Program-made: the position numbers and the translations under genes
Notes under the pieces: model-generated
The model's input: only the letters and a program-made list of their open reading frames with translations
What the model was told of the DNA's origin: nothing
Database searches by the model: none
In this document: positions 1 to 11,440 of the stretch, in pieces
Layout of the letters: the number at the start of each line of letters is the position of its first letter
Numbering within the stretch: position 1 is the first letter of the stretch
NCBI GenBank assembly: GCA_902702965.1
Contig: CACRXP010000050.1
Span: forward strand, 1,398,546 to 1,462,545
DNA: 64,000 nt
Source: Spirometra erinaceieuropaei
Taxonomy: Eukaryota; Platyhelminthes; Cestoda; Diphyllobothriidea; Diphyllobothriidae
Reading direction: 5' to 3'

Positions 1-157
1 TTTCATCTGTTCACCATGAACTCCAGAAGCAAGTCTTTGAAAAGCAATCTACCGCAACTATGACTAGTCCATATCTGAACCAAAGTCAGCCCTCGAAGTC
101 GGATACTATAATTGTACGGTTGAGAAAGGACATACTGGAAAAGTCCAAACAAATAAG
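1..157 (+). CDS. Gene A, first visible exon (coiled-coil protein, partial)
   Basis: The frame is open from the left window edge (codons from base 3), so the exon start lies outside. It encodes about 51 residues, starting SSVHHELQKQ and ending RLRKDILEKSKQI. The heptad-like charged/hydrophobic spacing suggests coiled coil. It ends at a GT donor (158-159, GTTTGT) after two bases of a codon (phase 2). The exon at 4220 begins with exactly one codon base, so joining them makes a Ser codon and continues a coiled-coil segment. The ATG at 60 is internal and is probably not the start. The frame runs on into intron until 377, but the composition changes sharply after the donor. I do not recognise the family. 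The phase match and shared composition with later exons support a real gene. Confidence 0.55.
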
Positions 158-785
158 GTTTGTCGTGTATGGTTTCCATCCTTTCTGCCTACAACCCTTT
201 CTTCGTCATTTTATGTACGCTAACTTCAAGACGTGTATATATCGTCGGCTTGTCTTAACTGTATTGGTGCAGTTTTCGGCTGTATTGCCGCCTCATGGTC
301 TGTTTATATTTTCCGTATACAGACCATCTGTCGTGCTTTACGTTAGGCACAAATCATACTTTTTAATCGGCCCATGAGTGTTCTCACTTTCTGCTGATAA
401 TTCCTTGCTAAGAGGCTTACTACTAGCCATATCATCAGCTTTCACCGACTGTAGGTCTAACTATTGATTTTTTCATCCCGGACTGATGAAATTCGTCAAT
501 GCTCCGCGATCTGCTCTGTTTAAACCTGTCCGATGTGCGTCCCCTAGCTTCATGTAATACCGGGCCTCGTAGATTGAGTATAATTTTATTGACATAAAGG
601 AAAACATTTTCGTCATAATAGCTGAGCCGATGAAGCTTCCAAATGCCGAATGGAGGAGCTTGGCTGTTTAACTCAATCCAGTGGCCGTATCATTCTGCGT
701 GAGTTAAGTTTCTTAGGTAAAAGCATTGGTGGAGAAGACGGCTACGAAGTTTTCTAAGCTTCAACCTATCGAACTTCGGAAATTA
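158..785. other. Gene A intron 1, first part: no feature seen
   Basis: AT-rich sequence with no recognisable coding or repeat feature. It is the start of the 4.06-kb intron between gene A exons at 157 and 4220. Confidence 0.4.
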
Positions 786-1690
786 CAGTAGGTGGTCTAT
801 TTCGTGGAATGGTAACTGAAATTTCGAAGCGTTTTCGACTGGAAAGGATTGCTTGGAGGGTTATCTCGAAGCCTTATCTCATGATGTTTCAGTAACGCCA
901 GGATTCTGACCTTTAAATGAGCTTCTCTCCGGCCCCCTGAAAAAACCACAATCGATGAAACATGGCTACTTAAGTAGTATGAGTTTTTCGCATAGATTTT
1001 TCGGGCCTTTTAAATTTGTACATATTTTACTGAAAACATACACAAAAATATTCTTGTACCCATTCGGTAAAAAATTTTCTCGTCAAATTTTATGCTTTAA
1101 GAAAGGGTATCCTTGGGTCTTAAAAAACTTTCCCATGTATCAAGTGGTTTTGAACCCGACCTGCAGTTGCACCTGCGCATAGGGTTTCCAGACTACGTGC
1201 TGTATACTTCCCACATGAGGGAAGTCGTGGATTTCTTTACGCTTCCAGGAACACATCATATAGAACATAAAAATCTTACAGCGGTTGTTGACCATGTTGC
1301 ACGCCTTATAAGCAGCTTTAATCAGTGGGCAGGTACGATGCTGCATGAACGATCTTAAAAATCACGTTCTTGCAGACGTTTTCCAGATTCCAAAATACCC
1401 TTCCTTCAAATGCGAACTTTAAATAAGATGTACTTCGCTGCCAAATGAGTATAAAAATAATATTTGCGTGTTTTTCTCTTTATGATGTACTTGAGTTTCT
1501 AACGGCATCAACAATCGGTGGGAAAGATTATACTACCCAAGTAATCGCCCTTCACTAGTGTAGTCCTGGCAAGCAGATGCTGAGGACGCCAAAATTCGGG
1601 TCAAATGCGCAAACTCAATTTGTTGAAGTGCATAAGGCATGTACGTGCGACCGGTTGAGTAACTAAAACAGTATAAAGACAACAACGTTT
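786..1690. mobile_element. Foldback MITE, old degenerate copy
   Basis: It starts CAGTAGGTGG right after a TA, matching the start CAGTAGGTGTGCTAACTC of the better copies. It keeps family landmarks in order: the CTACTTAAGTAGTATG block (about 967-981), a stretch resembling TTTTGAACCCGACCTGC (about 1146-1163), and the inverted second half past 1400 with CCAAATGAGTATAAAAATA. The right end is worn and was set by eye, so it may be off by tens of bases. Divergence from the other copies is high, so this is an older insertion. The short frames inside (955-1358) are by-products of the palindromic arms and not genes. Confidence 0.65.
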
Positions 1691-3418
1691 GAAAATTATT
1701 TTAGGTCATCCCTGGACCAAATGTCACCCAAATTGTTACTATAATAGATGGCCTGGAAACCAGTCAATGACCAAATACTTAGTGGGGTTCATCAGATTGA
1801 TATGCGACGGAAGAAACATAACCGTAGTGTATCATTTTCGTATTGTTCATTATGGGGTTAACCAGGACGGGGGTGACTTTTTGGTTTCGTGGGCAGAGGA
1901 ATTTCAGGAATGTAGGTTTTTATATGATAGTATCTGTGGGAGAAGGTGAATGCCAGGAAGCGGGAGTATAATCGGCAGATACACTGACACTTCTGTGAAT
2001 TACAAGAAATATTCTACCGTAAGACTACTGTGTACTTCCTGAAGATGGTGAAGTCTATGGAGATGACAAGAGAGAGATACGGTTTATTTTGGAAGTATCA
2101 TTCAAAAATTGTCAGCAAAAGCCTCCGTCTACAGTGGAAAAAAATGAGTACGTAAAACAGGTAACACCAGAGAATCACAAGCGATAACTGCCGAAAACTG
2201 CAACTGTCGACATTATGAAGAATTGCCAGTGAGTGAATCGCGAAATTCGCGTCGAATTTGACTTCCTTCAAAACGGTCCTAGCGTAGTGTGCAGATCACC
2301 TCACTATTGTAGTTCAGATAATCAAAAGAGGGTAAAATCAGTATTTAGTGGTAAAATAAGCCAACGGATGTACACGCAAGAAAATCCTCATATAAATGTT
2401 GAGCAGAAAGAAATGGCGGCTCCATCGCAAAAGCCCGCCAATGAATATTATACAATTTTTCGCCGTCTCCAGTTGATTGTCTACAAAGGTAGTTTCTTTA
2501 ATTTATTTTCATGAAAACCGTTACAAGGGGATTGTTCTTGAAAGATTTACCCTACGTACTGAGTTCCCGGGCGTTCCTTCTTGCGCAAATGACGGGTCTG
2601 CTAATATCTGTAATCCCACCTAGGAATGAAACTCTATCGCCGGAAGAAATTGACACCCACTACGAGGGCCAGTGATGGCTGTGCTCTTGCTCAACTAAAA
2701 GCCTTTTCCGATCAGTCATCTCCTTGTAAACCACCCTGCTAAGCCATTTCACAGAAAAATGTCCACGACTTTCCTTCTTTTTCCAAAGTAGTTAAGGAGA
2801 AAATTAGAATATTTTATTCGCCTATGCAGCCTCTTGGAACATACTCGCAATTTTTCGTCGCAAGTGAGAGGAACTGGTTTTTATTTGGGGACCGTTTTCG
2901 TCGTTTGAGTGTTAACGTATTAAATGGTCGTATGAATACTAAAGTATTTCTTCAATGGCTGACCTAACGGCATTTCGTTTCCTATCTACGTATGGGCTGA
3001 AAATAAACCTTGCTGTATACTCAGATGGCTTGTGGTCTTTTTCACAGATACCAATTGAATGTTTCTGTAGGTGGTGGGATTATTGTAAAAAAAGACTGCC
3101 CATTGATGTTATTACGGCGTTCTAGGGCGCCAAACTGCGCATAAACTGCACACAAACTAGCATTTTAGAACCCGAAGAACATTTGATTTTTTTGGAAATA
3201 ATGCGGTTATCATCACCTTACTTTACTCGTTTTTCGCGAGCTGAACAATCAAATTTCAGGTTAGCGAGGGTTGTTTGGCAAGCTTCTCTAGCCAAGATAA
3301 AGGTTCTCTACCGAAGGAACGTCCGCCACTATGTGGATATGGTCCACGTTACTTACTATCATAGAAGATCGCCCAAATAGAAAACAATGTTGATTCGTCC
3401 CTAAAATATGCGGGCATA
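1691..3418. other. Gene A intron 1, middle part: no feature seen
   Basis: About 1.7 kb without splice-bounded open frames, RNA-like structure or repeat-family matches that I can support. The short frames at 1689-1949, 2233-2514 and 3183-3380 show no domain and no convincing exon borders. Confidence 0.35.
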
Positions 3419-3545
3419 GGTACCCCAGTATTACAGGCTTTCTTGCGCTAAATTCCGGGGGGGGGAAGGTTTGCAGTCAGGACACGAGAACAGGTACCCC
3501 CGGAACTTGGCGCAAGGTCGTCTGTCATACGGGGGAAGGTACCTC
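3419..3545. repeat. Family G hairpin element
   Basis: Two imperfect inverted arms, about 3419-3465 (GGTACCCCAGTATTACAGG then TTGCGCTAAATTCCGGGG) and about 3495-3545 (reverse complement of the same pattern), flank a core with GGACACGAGAACAGG. The same words recur at 22996-23063, 32690-32930 and 37250-37275. This defines a small dispersed inverted-repeat family with no coding capacity. Confidence 0.5.
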
Positions 3546-4219
3546 TTCTCCTGCCTAACCATTCTGTCCGAGAAAAACGCTATTCACCGCGGGAGGCTGA
3601 TAAGTAAATTGTACGACCGCCGACGTAACCCTGACTGACCATATTGATTTTGGCTGGTTACCTTCTGGGGGTGATTACGACCAATTTTTCTCGGCTTAAC
3701 GCTTATACAGTCAGCTTGTATACTTTGCAGGCTGACAGTGACCCCTTCGATGTGTGCGTCCATAAACCGATCTGTTGCCTCTGAAGCTTCCTGTTGTGCA
3801 CAACTAATTACCTCTTCAATCCTACTATCTCGTTACTCCTTGTGTGTAGGTGTCTACGTAGTTCATTCCGCGCCTCATCGATCTGTTTCATTCGTCCCTG
3901 CAGCAGCGTGAATCGCCTGCCCCTGAATCTGAGGTCCAACCCCCTTTTTTCTTCCATCCAATGGCTGCTGCAGTTTTGGACAGACGGCAAATTATTCAGC
4001 CTATTCCTTTTTCGGCTTGGAAGTGCCCCTTGTCATACACATCATTCCGATCCGCTTGTTGTAGTATGTATATGCTGTTTAGAGGTGCCCGTTTGCTGTT
4101 GCATCCACTGACCAAAATTTTTGCCCTCCTCCCCCCCCCGCCCCGCCCCTGGATGCCAGTTTTGCCTGCACACGTACGCCAGCACGTCCATCTAGCACAT
4201 TTGTTGTATTCTCTTGCAG

Positions 4220-4373
4220 CGACCTCGAGGAGACGTGCGCCACGGCTGCCGATGCAATTCGCAGCCTCCAGGACCAAATTCGGCAACAGAACGATTGCTG
4301 TGCGCGTCGTATAAGTGAACTTCAAGCCAGTATGGCAGCCAACACACCGCCCAGTAAATATGTTCACACCGAG
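4220..4373 (+). CDS. Gene A, coiled-coil exon
   Basis: A clean internal exon with no ATG-initiated frame of its own. It has a strong acceptor (pyrimidine-rich, TTCTCTTGCAG at 4209-4219) and a good donor (GAG|GTCAGT at 4374). It starts with one base that completes the codon left open at 157 and ends in phase 0. The 51 residues include DLEETCATAADAIRSLQ, then QDQIRQQND and RRISELQASM, which is typical of a coiled coil, and end in PPSKYVHTE. The next exon begins in phase 0 at 5682. Function is unknown. Exon status rests on splice sites, phase at both ends and protein-like composition. Confidence 0.65.
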
Positions 4374-5681
4374 GTCAGTGAGCAGCCGAACTCGTGCATG
4401 GTTTTGCCATCTTTTTGTCTCTAGCAACAATCAGATGTTTACGCGCGCCCGTGTGGATGTCTGTTTTTTGGCCGGTGGCGAGGACCTTGTTTATTGCGGC
4501 GGCATTATGTCTCGAGGAAGTAAGTGGGTGGTAGAAGGGGCTGCTTTTAGGAATGATATGGGGGGCGGTCTTCGTATTTCTCGCCGAAAGCACAGTAGTT
4601 ATGGCTGCATGTTCTAGCTGGACGGCATACGGCCATGTACCAGGAATGCCTCAGTAACGAAGTGCCACCTTTCCGATATGCCCCCTTTAGCCGTCGGGTT
4701 TAAACAGTACCGAACCATTACGTAGGGACTTAAGGAGAGCGGTTCAGAAACCTCAGGCGATCCGCGAGTTGCTTTGGGCACGAGTAGTCTGTGTCCTTGT
4801 CAGGCAAGATGGAGATATTGGTTCTTTGTCATGCAAGAATAATGTTGGGCATTTGTGCTAAAAGAGAAAACCTATGCTAGGCGACGCCGCTACTCTTGTG
4901 TTGAGTATTTTACTGCTTACAGCGAGCCTAATTCATTTGCAGTGGCGGTGTTCGAGAGTTGTGAGTCACATTTATAAATTTCGTTCTTAAGACCAACGAG
5001 GTACATTTGCCGGCAATTTCTGGGCATAATTTTATTCCTTTCAGCCAGTCTGAATGAACAGGAGAATCCACCGTCTCGGCAGCAACCGCATTGAGGCACG
5101 ATATTTTGCGCTTTGGTGAACTAAGAGGAGGACAGGCTCCTAGTAGTGGCTTGATTGCTGGTCAACCGCTCCAGCTTAAGACGACCTCAGGTTGAATTCA
5201 GTGTCGCCACCCTGGTTCATCCACAATTACCTCCCAACTGGCCTCAATTCACGCTGTCTATGACCCATTTCACGGGGCTTTCTGCTGATTCGTAGCAGTT
5301 CATGCTGCTATTCACTGCGGCGCCCAGCACGTCCATGGGCCATGGTAGAGGGAACTGAGTTGCATAACAGCGTCCCAGAGCGAAGTGGGTGGCTAGACGT
5401 GTATCGTGTTGAGCCTCAACTGCTCGTCCTCAGACTTCCAGATGGTCCACTCTGCGAGCGTTTAGATCATTAACCCTCCCTCTTGCATTTTGGTCCGAAC
5501 TGTCGATTTTTGACTGCTGGTGTATTTTAAGCGACGGTAACGCCTGCACCTGATGATGGATGAATACGTTTAATTGATTTCTGTATAAGCAGTGCATTTC
5601 GCCGGTGCCTTAGGATTAACTCTAGCTTTTTATCTTTTGAATTACCTGAAATTACTTTTTACGCACGTTATTTGTTCCCAG
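4374..5681. other. Gene A intron 2: no feature seen
   Basis: This 1.3-kb intron holds no recognisable repeat, RNA or additional exon. The frames at 4315-4617 and 4917-5099 lack domains. Confidence 0.4.
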
Positions 5682-5762
5682 GGTTGTCAGACGGAAAGTC
5701 CGATATTTACGAACCGCGGCATTGATGCACGAAGCCCAGGGACTTGTGATTCGGCGTGTCAG
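5682..5762 (+). CDS. Gene A, small 27-codon exon
   Basis: An 81-base exon bounded by a strong acceptor (TTTGTTCCCAG, AG at 5680-5681) and donor (CAG|GTAGGC at 5763), phase 0 at both ends. It encodes GCQTESPIFTNRGIDARSPG followed by TCDSACQ. It can be skipped or included without shifting the frame because its length is a multiple of three. It follows the 4373 phase-0 donor. The frame continues past the donor into simple CT- and CA-rich sequence that looks intronic. Protein family unknown. Confidence 0.6.
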
Positions 5763-6149
5763 GTAGGCCTCCGTCTCTGCGCCCATTTCTCATACTGCTT
5801 ATCCCTCCCTCCCTCCATCTCTCACACGCCCACGCACTCACACACGACAGTTCGACCGTCGCAAGCTACGACTTCCAGCACTGCTCCACAGAGCGGCCCC
5901 AGCAGCGATAATGCCCACGGGATGTAGTTTATTCATTGGCAGTCATACGAAGTACCTACTCTCTCCGATGGCAGACAAAGTAAAAACGACCGAAAGTGGT
6001 TTCGGGCGTGGTAGGTGACTGAGCTAAACGGCCAGTGTACGCGTGCCTTACATGGCCTCACCCTTTGTAATAAGTGTGATTCTCCAGACCCCTGCCCGAA
6101 AGAGTTTACTGATCGGCTGGTGAGCTCACTGACTAGGAAAGACTACTGT
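5763..6149. other. Gene A intron 3: F-family-like fragment
   Basis: CT/CA-rich sequence. At about 5843-5920 there is a segment (CACGACAGTTCGACCGTCGCA, then CTGCTCCACAGAG) that resembles 10078-10140 and the 5' part of repeat family F elsewhere in the window. Confidence 0.35.
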
Positions 6150-6723
6150 TGTCTTCAGTGTTTTTCTCGACCCATCCCTTTTTCCCATCAGTTGTTGGAC
6201 GCGACCAGTTTGTGCAAAATGGCTATCCGAGGGCATTCATGAGTCGCTGCCTACGCGGCGGCCGCCACCAGAAGACTCGAACACCACCGACGATATGGCA
6301 TTCTCTGCCATACCTCAAGGGCGTTTCAGAATCGATCGAGCGCATTGCTGCGGCGCCAGGTGTTGGAATTGCACACCGCCCCAAAGCCCCACCATATGCA
6401 ATAGGATCATGAATAATAAAGACCGGTTAAAGCCTGAAGAGCAATCTGGAGTAGTGTATCGCATTCCGTGTCAAAATTGTCCTTGTAACTACACAGGGCA
6501 GACGGGGCGCATGTTCGGATCGCGCGTATACGAACATAAGCTGACTGTGCGACGAGGCGACGCATTATCACAAGTGGCCGCCCACACCTACGAAATGGTT
6601 TACGGGTTTAACTTCGCAGCCACCAAAATAATCGCCCACGCCGGAAACAAAACAGGCCGAGAATTGATTGAAGCCTAGGCCTCAGATGAGAACTCGGTCG
6701 ATCCGGAATCGGGACTCGAGTCA
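6150..6723 (+). mobile_element. Penelope-like element remnant with GIY-YIG endonuclease
   Basis: This is the 3' coding end of a Penelope-like retroelement. In one frame (about 6208-6385) it reads NGYPRAFMSRCL through WHSLPYLKGVSESIERIAAA, the linker after the reverse transcriptase that I recognise from flatworm Penelope elements. After a frameshift near 6385 it continues in the frame of 6295-6678 as KDRLKPEEQSGVVYRIPCQN, YTGQTGR and RVYEHK, a GIY-YIG nuclease module (GVVY and YTG in the two motif positions). It goes on to AHAGNKTGRELIEA. A TAG at 6676-6678 interrupts the typical ending, and ASDENSV follows in frame. No reverse transcriptase core remains. It is a dead copy inside gene A's intron. 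Confidence 0.8.
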
Positions 6724-8060
6724 TAACTCAAGTAAGAGATGCCTCGAATTCGCTCCCAACCCTGCCTACCAGGCTGGAAGACGCAGACTTGTCCTGTGAT
6801 TGGTGTCTATCACAAGGGTCAATCCGGCCATTCACATGGGCGAGGGCCGGATCTGATTTGTCAGATCCCAAGACTAGACTGTATGTCCCGTTGCCTCCCT
6901 CACAGATCTGAGGTTGGCCGGCTGGCAACAGCAGATATGTCAGTTCCGGTCTCCCCTTGTCTTCGCCCATAGTGCTTTTCGACTCAAGATAAGGCAATAA
7001 AAGTCGTTTCAACAAACTCTTTTTTCCGGTACTCGATTCCCTGCACGGTTTTAAGTTAGAGGCTGCATTAATGTAAACGGAGCCGATAGGGAAAATAGTT
7101 TATTTCAATATGCATCCTGATACTAGGTGATAGGTCTTATTAGGAGAAAACTGACAGGGCGGGACGTGAACCCCGACACTATCCTAACCATTACGTCAGG
7201 GGAGCCGTCAGGCCACCTTTTCTGGCTATGCATCCTCCCTCTTTAGCCTCTGTGCCGTAAACATTTTAGGTCTGAACAAAAATCTAATATAAAAGCCATG
7301 ACACCCGTTTTTGAAGGCATACCTCAGGGAAACCCGCCTCGCACTACTTGCAAATCACAATGTTTAACTGCCTGACAAAAGTATTTACAACTTGCATCTC
7401 TTGAATATTGAGCCTTTGCATGTCAGTAGCTCCTGTCTGCAAAGTTCTCATAGGCTACTCCAGTTAAGAGCATAAAAAGAAGCCAGTGAATATGATTTCC
7501 CACCGAAACTGAACAACTAATTAATCTAATGATTGGATCTCAGTGGACGAGATAACAACCACGGGTGCATTCTGCAAGTATATCTGCCTTATTTTGTAGA
7601 GGAAGTGGAACACGAGTGTCTTTTCGAGCAATTCGTTCGAAATGTGTGTTATTTAACTGCTCTGCCTCCAGGTTTCTTTCAGTTTCTCAGACTGCACTAG
7701 CATTACATCGGCGGGAATGTCTTGTAAAAACACTCAACACCTCTTGCAAACACCCAGAACTCCCGTCTTTTCAGGCCGTAAATATGTACACAATGGCCGA
7801 CATATTCCAGTTAACTCTGTTAGCAGTCAAGATAATTAAAACTGTCAGTTTAGACGACGACCCGCTAACGATGGGCGGGAAACCGATGCCCCGGACCCAG
7901 TACCTCGTCCTCTTAGTTTCCTCTTTTTTGTGGATCTCTCCTCCGCACACCCTTGTCAGTTTTGACAGGATTGCCCCTCCGATGGCTCAACTAACACATT
8001 TTCAATGTTCTTACACTCGCATAACCGTTTTCAGTTAAGTTGCATCCATTTAAACTCTAG
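6724..8060. other. Gene A intron 3, remainder
   Basis: Apart from the tRNA-Glu-like remnant at about 7160-7225 nothing is supported. The 157-codon frame at 7565-8038 ends just before the next exon acceptor, has no domain and is taken as chance. Confidence 0.35.
7160..7225 (-). repeat. tRNA-Glu-like remnant (minus strand)
   Basis: On the minus strand a tRNA A-box-like word (TAATGGTTAGGATAG) is followed closely by a B-box-like word (GGGGTTCACGTCCC). The A box matches the D-arm of tRNA-Glu, but the anticodon arm is missing. It is therefore a tRNA-derived fragment and not a working tRNA. Confidence 0.3.
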
Positions 8061-8366
8061 GTCGATCTAGACGCCCTTTCCGCTAACGCACCCAGTGCAA
8101 CCAACACAGCATTCCCTGGTTTTATCTCCGAGGCTCTGTTGACACTGGAGAGCTCTGCCACCTTTGACCGTGCTATTTCGGCTGCTACGAACAGTACAGC
8201 ACAAGGTGACACGGTGCATCTTAGCCGTCAGCCAGTCCATGCCGCTCCCAAGAGCGGAATCACCACCGAAGCAGCGACAGAACCCTACCAAGGCTCATCA
8301 GTGAACTTGGGGAGCCATTTTGGGGAAGTCAGTCAGCCGGCCGTGCGTCCGACTACGGTTTCTGAG
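8061..8366 (+). CDS. Gene A, Ser/Thr/Ala-rich exon
   Basis: A 102-codon exon, phase 0 to phase 0, from acceptor TAAACTCTAG (AG at 8059-8060) to donor GAG|GTATTA at 8367. It begins VDLDALSANAPSATNTAF and continues through SEALLTLESSATFDRAISAA to VRPTTVSE, which is low-complexity Ser/Thr/Ala-rich protein with no known domain. An alternative donor (GTAAGA at 8404) would leave phase 1, which does not fit the next exon. Phase 0 fits both the preceding exon (ends 5762) and the next (starts 8616). Length and composition make it more convincing than neighbouring chance frames. Confidence 0.6.
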
Positions 8367-8615
8367 GTATTACTCCCCTCTTCCACTGCTTGGCTGCCGA
8401 TAAGTAAGATGACATTCTGAGTCACAGAAATTCACCTCGCGGTTTGCAGGTGACCCTGTTTGTGACTTACCGTTAGACGTTATTGTATGAGCTCCATGTC
8501 CTGCCATGCACTGAGGATGCTGGTACTGCGTTCGAGCTCTTGGTTTTTAAGAATTTTCAACCAAGGAAAAACAATCCGATCTTTTAGCATTTCTGCATGT
8601 TTCTATCCCCCCCAG

Positions 8616-9145
8616 ACCGAGGACTCCTGGCTGCATGTAGTGACATCTCCTCAGGAATGCGATGCACGTCCGGGGTCTCCATTTTTAGTGGCAGCAGGAA
8701 GTCGCTGTTGCAATTCGAGTGGCGTGTCGATACGATCGAATTCCGCTCTAGTGGCACGTACGAAATCGGAAGCCTCCTTCTCTCAGCAGACTCCAACGCC
8801 AACGTGTCATTCAGTTCTTGTGTCTTTGCCATCGACCCACCACTCATCCGTAGGAAGCAGAAATGGCATCTTGTTTGGCCCCTCGCAGTCGGTCCCGCTC
8901 TGTGATGCCGCTCCCACTGTCGTCTCTCTGTCATGTGATACTAATCAGAACAGACTGGCGGAGACTACGACTGTGGCCGCTAGGGGCAGCTCTGACCGAC
9001 AGCAGCAGCCTGAACCGCAGCAGCAGCAACAGTCGTCAATCTGGAATTCATCAGCCACTCTGATCCACGACTCAGAACGGATGGTGTTTTCTACCTCGCC
9101 TTCGCCGTGGTTGCCTAGTGGCGAGGAGGACGCAGAATCATTGGG
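8616..9145 (+). CDS. Gene A, long Ser/Gln-rich exon
   Basis: The acceptor is a run of C ending CCCAG (AG at 8614-8615). The exon starts in phase 0 with TEDSWLHVVTSPQECDA and stays open for 176 codons. It is Ser/Thr/Pro-rich with a polyglutamine tract encoded by CAG/CAA (SDRQQQPEPQQQQQSS, around residue 130) and ends near PSGEEDAESLG. The likely donor is GTGTGT at 9146, phase 2. The frame then runs through an obvious C/T tract to a stop at 9272, which looks intronic. The overlapping +1 frame at 8597-8905 is rejected because it stops early and lacks the homopolymer signature. No domain is seen. The composition suggests a disordered region of a large scaffold protein. Confidence 0.6.
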
Positions 9146-9613
9146 GTGTGTCCCGTTTACTTTACTGTTTGTTGCTGGTTTGGTCATCTCTTTTGACCTG
9201 CCGACCCCCCCCCCCTTTTTTCCTGCTCCTGATCTTCAATGGTTACCCTGCGAAGGGTCTAAGCCCAGTTAAAAGGTCATACCAATGTCAAAACTATGCT
9301 TGGCCATATCGATTGTCCTCAACTCAGTAACCGTGTGAGGTGTCTACGTTTTCACTTGGGATTTCCTGGGACTTGTATGAAGACGGTTACGTAACTTCTC
9401 TGGTCGTATTCATCCCTTTTCTGCTTCGAGGCCAAAGGTAGGATCTCGGGTGTTAGCAAAGTATCGAGTCATCAGGGACAGAGGTACAATTGACTTAACC
9501 AAGCCTGATCTTATGCATGGCGCATATATACCAATCTAAGTATTGAAAGGTAGGCATCCCAAGCGATATAAGCTGAAAACAGATGGGGTCTGCGAGACAA
9601 GAGGGTTTGTTGC
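9146..9613. other. Probable gene A intron, no feature seen
   Basis: Contains a C(n)T(n) tract at about 9205-9222. Nothing else is recognised. Confidence 0.35.
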
Positions 9614-9890
9614 TTAAATTTTCGACGCTGGTTCCCCAGGTCGTCGTCATACGCAAGCGGAAAGCAAATGTGAAAGCGAGAAACAGCTAACGTCAAGAGT
9701 GCACAAAAAATCGATACTTGCATGGCGTGTGCGCCGGTTGGCGGCCGTCGTGTGTCAGTCTGAGCTGGTTGGTTCCCTTCTCTTCCATTTATCCTTCAGG
9801 TTTCTGTACGCGGCATCCAACTCGATATGCCGGTTAATGCATGATTCATCAGAGTGCCAATCTATACACGCACAAATCTCAGGCATCACC
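9614..9890 (+). repeat. Family D dispersed repeat, copy 1
   Basis: The sequence starting TTCGACGCTGGTTCCCCAGG recurs at 15762-16010 and, more diverged, at 49920-50180. All three share the block ending in GATTCATCA/GAATCATCGG followed by a CCTC-rich end. No coding capacity is seen. The first 40 bases can fold, on the minus strand, into a GACCTGG-GGAA-CCAGCGTC hairpin. Confidence 0.55.
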
Positions 9891-10758
9891 ACTACAGTAA
9901 AGCCACAGTAAGGAAGAAACCGTTACTGCGTGACCATCAGTAGTACGTCTGTGGTGCGTTTACTTCTAGCTTGCTCGTAACAAGCCCCGCTTGTCTTTTG
10001 CACTACCGCCTGCTTTTGACTCTGAGCCCTTTGTTATTATGGTAACTGTAGACGTTTACCAGGGAACGAACACGGAGCACACGACAATTCGACCGTCGCA
10101 TGCGACAACGCCTACATCCTGTCCACAGAATGGGTGCAGTAGTGACTTGCACAGGAGTTAGTTTGTAGTGAGGACGACCTTCGCAACACCTGCCGCCCTC
10201 CTTCCTCAATCACCTTGCTCCGATAGAAAGACAGAGTCAGGATGACTAGAGGGAGGCTCGGGTAGATTGGCAGACAGCCCGTTTGCGCATGTCACACACA
10301 CGACCTACTGCCCGTATCACGTATCAGGCGTTTCATAAGGGTGGCTCGAGTCTCAGGTGCCACAGAAATCAGGAAGCATTCGCGGCCTGACCCTCAGTCC
10401 CGGGAAGGACTGAGTTACCCGTCAGTTGGTAGTCTTGCAGGTCAGGACTGTTAGAGTATCGTGATAGACCCAGACGCAACAGGTTTATTACAGTGAGGGA
10501 TGCGCTAGTTTGTCGTGGGGATTGGGTCCTCAGTTTCGCCTTTCCTGTTCCCCCTCCCATGCACTGTCCGAGCATGTATTGTCTAATGAAGCCGACACTC
10601 TGTAATCTCATCCAACTGAATGATTGTTTTGACAGTCACTTATTTATGCATCTCAAGGAGAGGTGGTCGCTTTGATAGATTGATTGACGCACCAGGCGCA
10701 CAGCTGCACGAGGTGATCATACTTAATTGTACTTGATACGGCTGCGATCATGCCTGAT
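9891..10758. other. Intergenic/intronic, F-family-like fragment only
   Basis: A segment at about 10078-10140 (CACGACAATTCGACCGTCGCA) matches the fragment at 5843 and the start of repeat family F. The remaining sequence has no supported feature. Confidence 0.35.
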
Positions 10759-11440
10759 CTAGCCGGCCTTGATGATGTCACGAATTGTACCGCTCCACGC
10801 GTGACGATCCGCGGCAGCAGATCTGGACAGCTCAACCCATTCCCTTCGTCAACGACGTAGACCGAATACCGAAGGTCCAAAAACCACCTCCATGTCTTGA
10901 CGAACTGTGTCGAGCCAGGTTTTGAACTGACTCCCCTCTTCGACGCCTCCAATGGGGTAGCGGTGCCGGATCGAGGCCAGTAACACTGAGCTCCTGAGGT
11001 GGACGACGAAGAACATGCCCGAACCACTCCAGTCGTCTTTCCTGGATGGCCTGAGTTATCCTTGCGATGTTGTCGCAGCGAGCGCGGACTGTCTCATTTG
11101 AGACGAAGTCGGTGAACTTCACTCGAAGGATGGTCCTCAAGCAGTGCTGGTCAAATACCTTCAGTTTTCGCTCGTTCTCCACGCGCAAAGCCCAGCATTC
11201 GCAACCGTAGAGAAGGACGGACCGGACAGATGCACGGTACAGGCGAATCTTAGTGACGATGGAGAGGTCACGTCGGATCCATAGGCATTTTCGAAGGCTT
11301 GAGAAAACCCAGCGGACAGCATTGATTGGGGAGACAATGTTGTCCTTACTCTGTTCATTAGGCAGCAGCCTCGCCTCGAGGTATTTAAAACGGTCTACTC
11401 CTTCAAGTTGACAGCCACCAATCCCGGAGGCGAGGTGGTC
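10759..11440 (-). mobile_element. RTE-type LINE, 3' end of reverse transcriptase ORF (decayed)
   Basis: The minus strand encodes the C-terminal part of a flatworm non-LTR retrotransposon protein. It reads EGVDRFKYLEARLLPN from about 11420, then SSLRKCLW, ASVRSVLLYGCECWALR, then ENERKLKVFDQHCLRTILRV, ARITQAIQERRLEWFGHVLR and DPAPLPHWRRRRG. It ends after a frameshift near 10900 with ELSRSAAADRHAWSGTIRDI and a TAG at 10759-10761. These blocks follow the RT thumb in RTE/endonuclease-RT elements of tapeworms. At least two frameshifts break it. No RT catalytic core or endonuclease is present, so it is a 5'-truncated dead copy. Sequence upstream to about 11830 may belong to the same insertion. Confidence 0.8.

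Noticed and set aside
3808..3990. Minus-strand frame with coiled-coil look (MKQIDEARNELRRHL) between a CTGCAG acceptor and a GTAATT donor.
   Set aside because: The splice sites are weak, it lies antisense in a gene A intron, and there is no partner exon. It is not reliable enough to call.
7565..8038. 157-codon plus frame before gene A exon 4.
   Set aside because: Ends before the acceptor, has no domain, and its composition is intron-like.
8597..8905. Plus frame overlapping the gene A exon at 8616.
   Set aside because: Wrong phase for the flanking exons, and the polyglutamine-coding frame extends further.
9614..9660. Hammerhead ribozyme in family D (minus: TGACGACGACCTGG-GGAA-CCAGCGTCGAAA).
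   Set aside because: The boxes and a strong hairpin are present, but an extra C separates the box from the stem and no stem I or III can be drawn. The third copy does not keep it.
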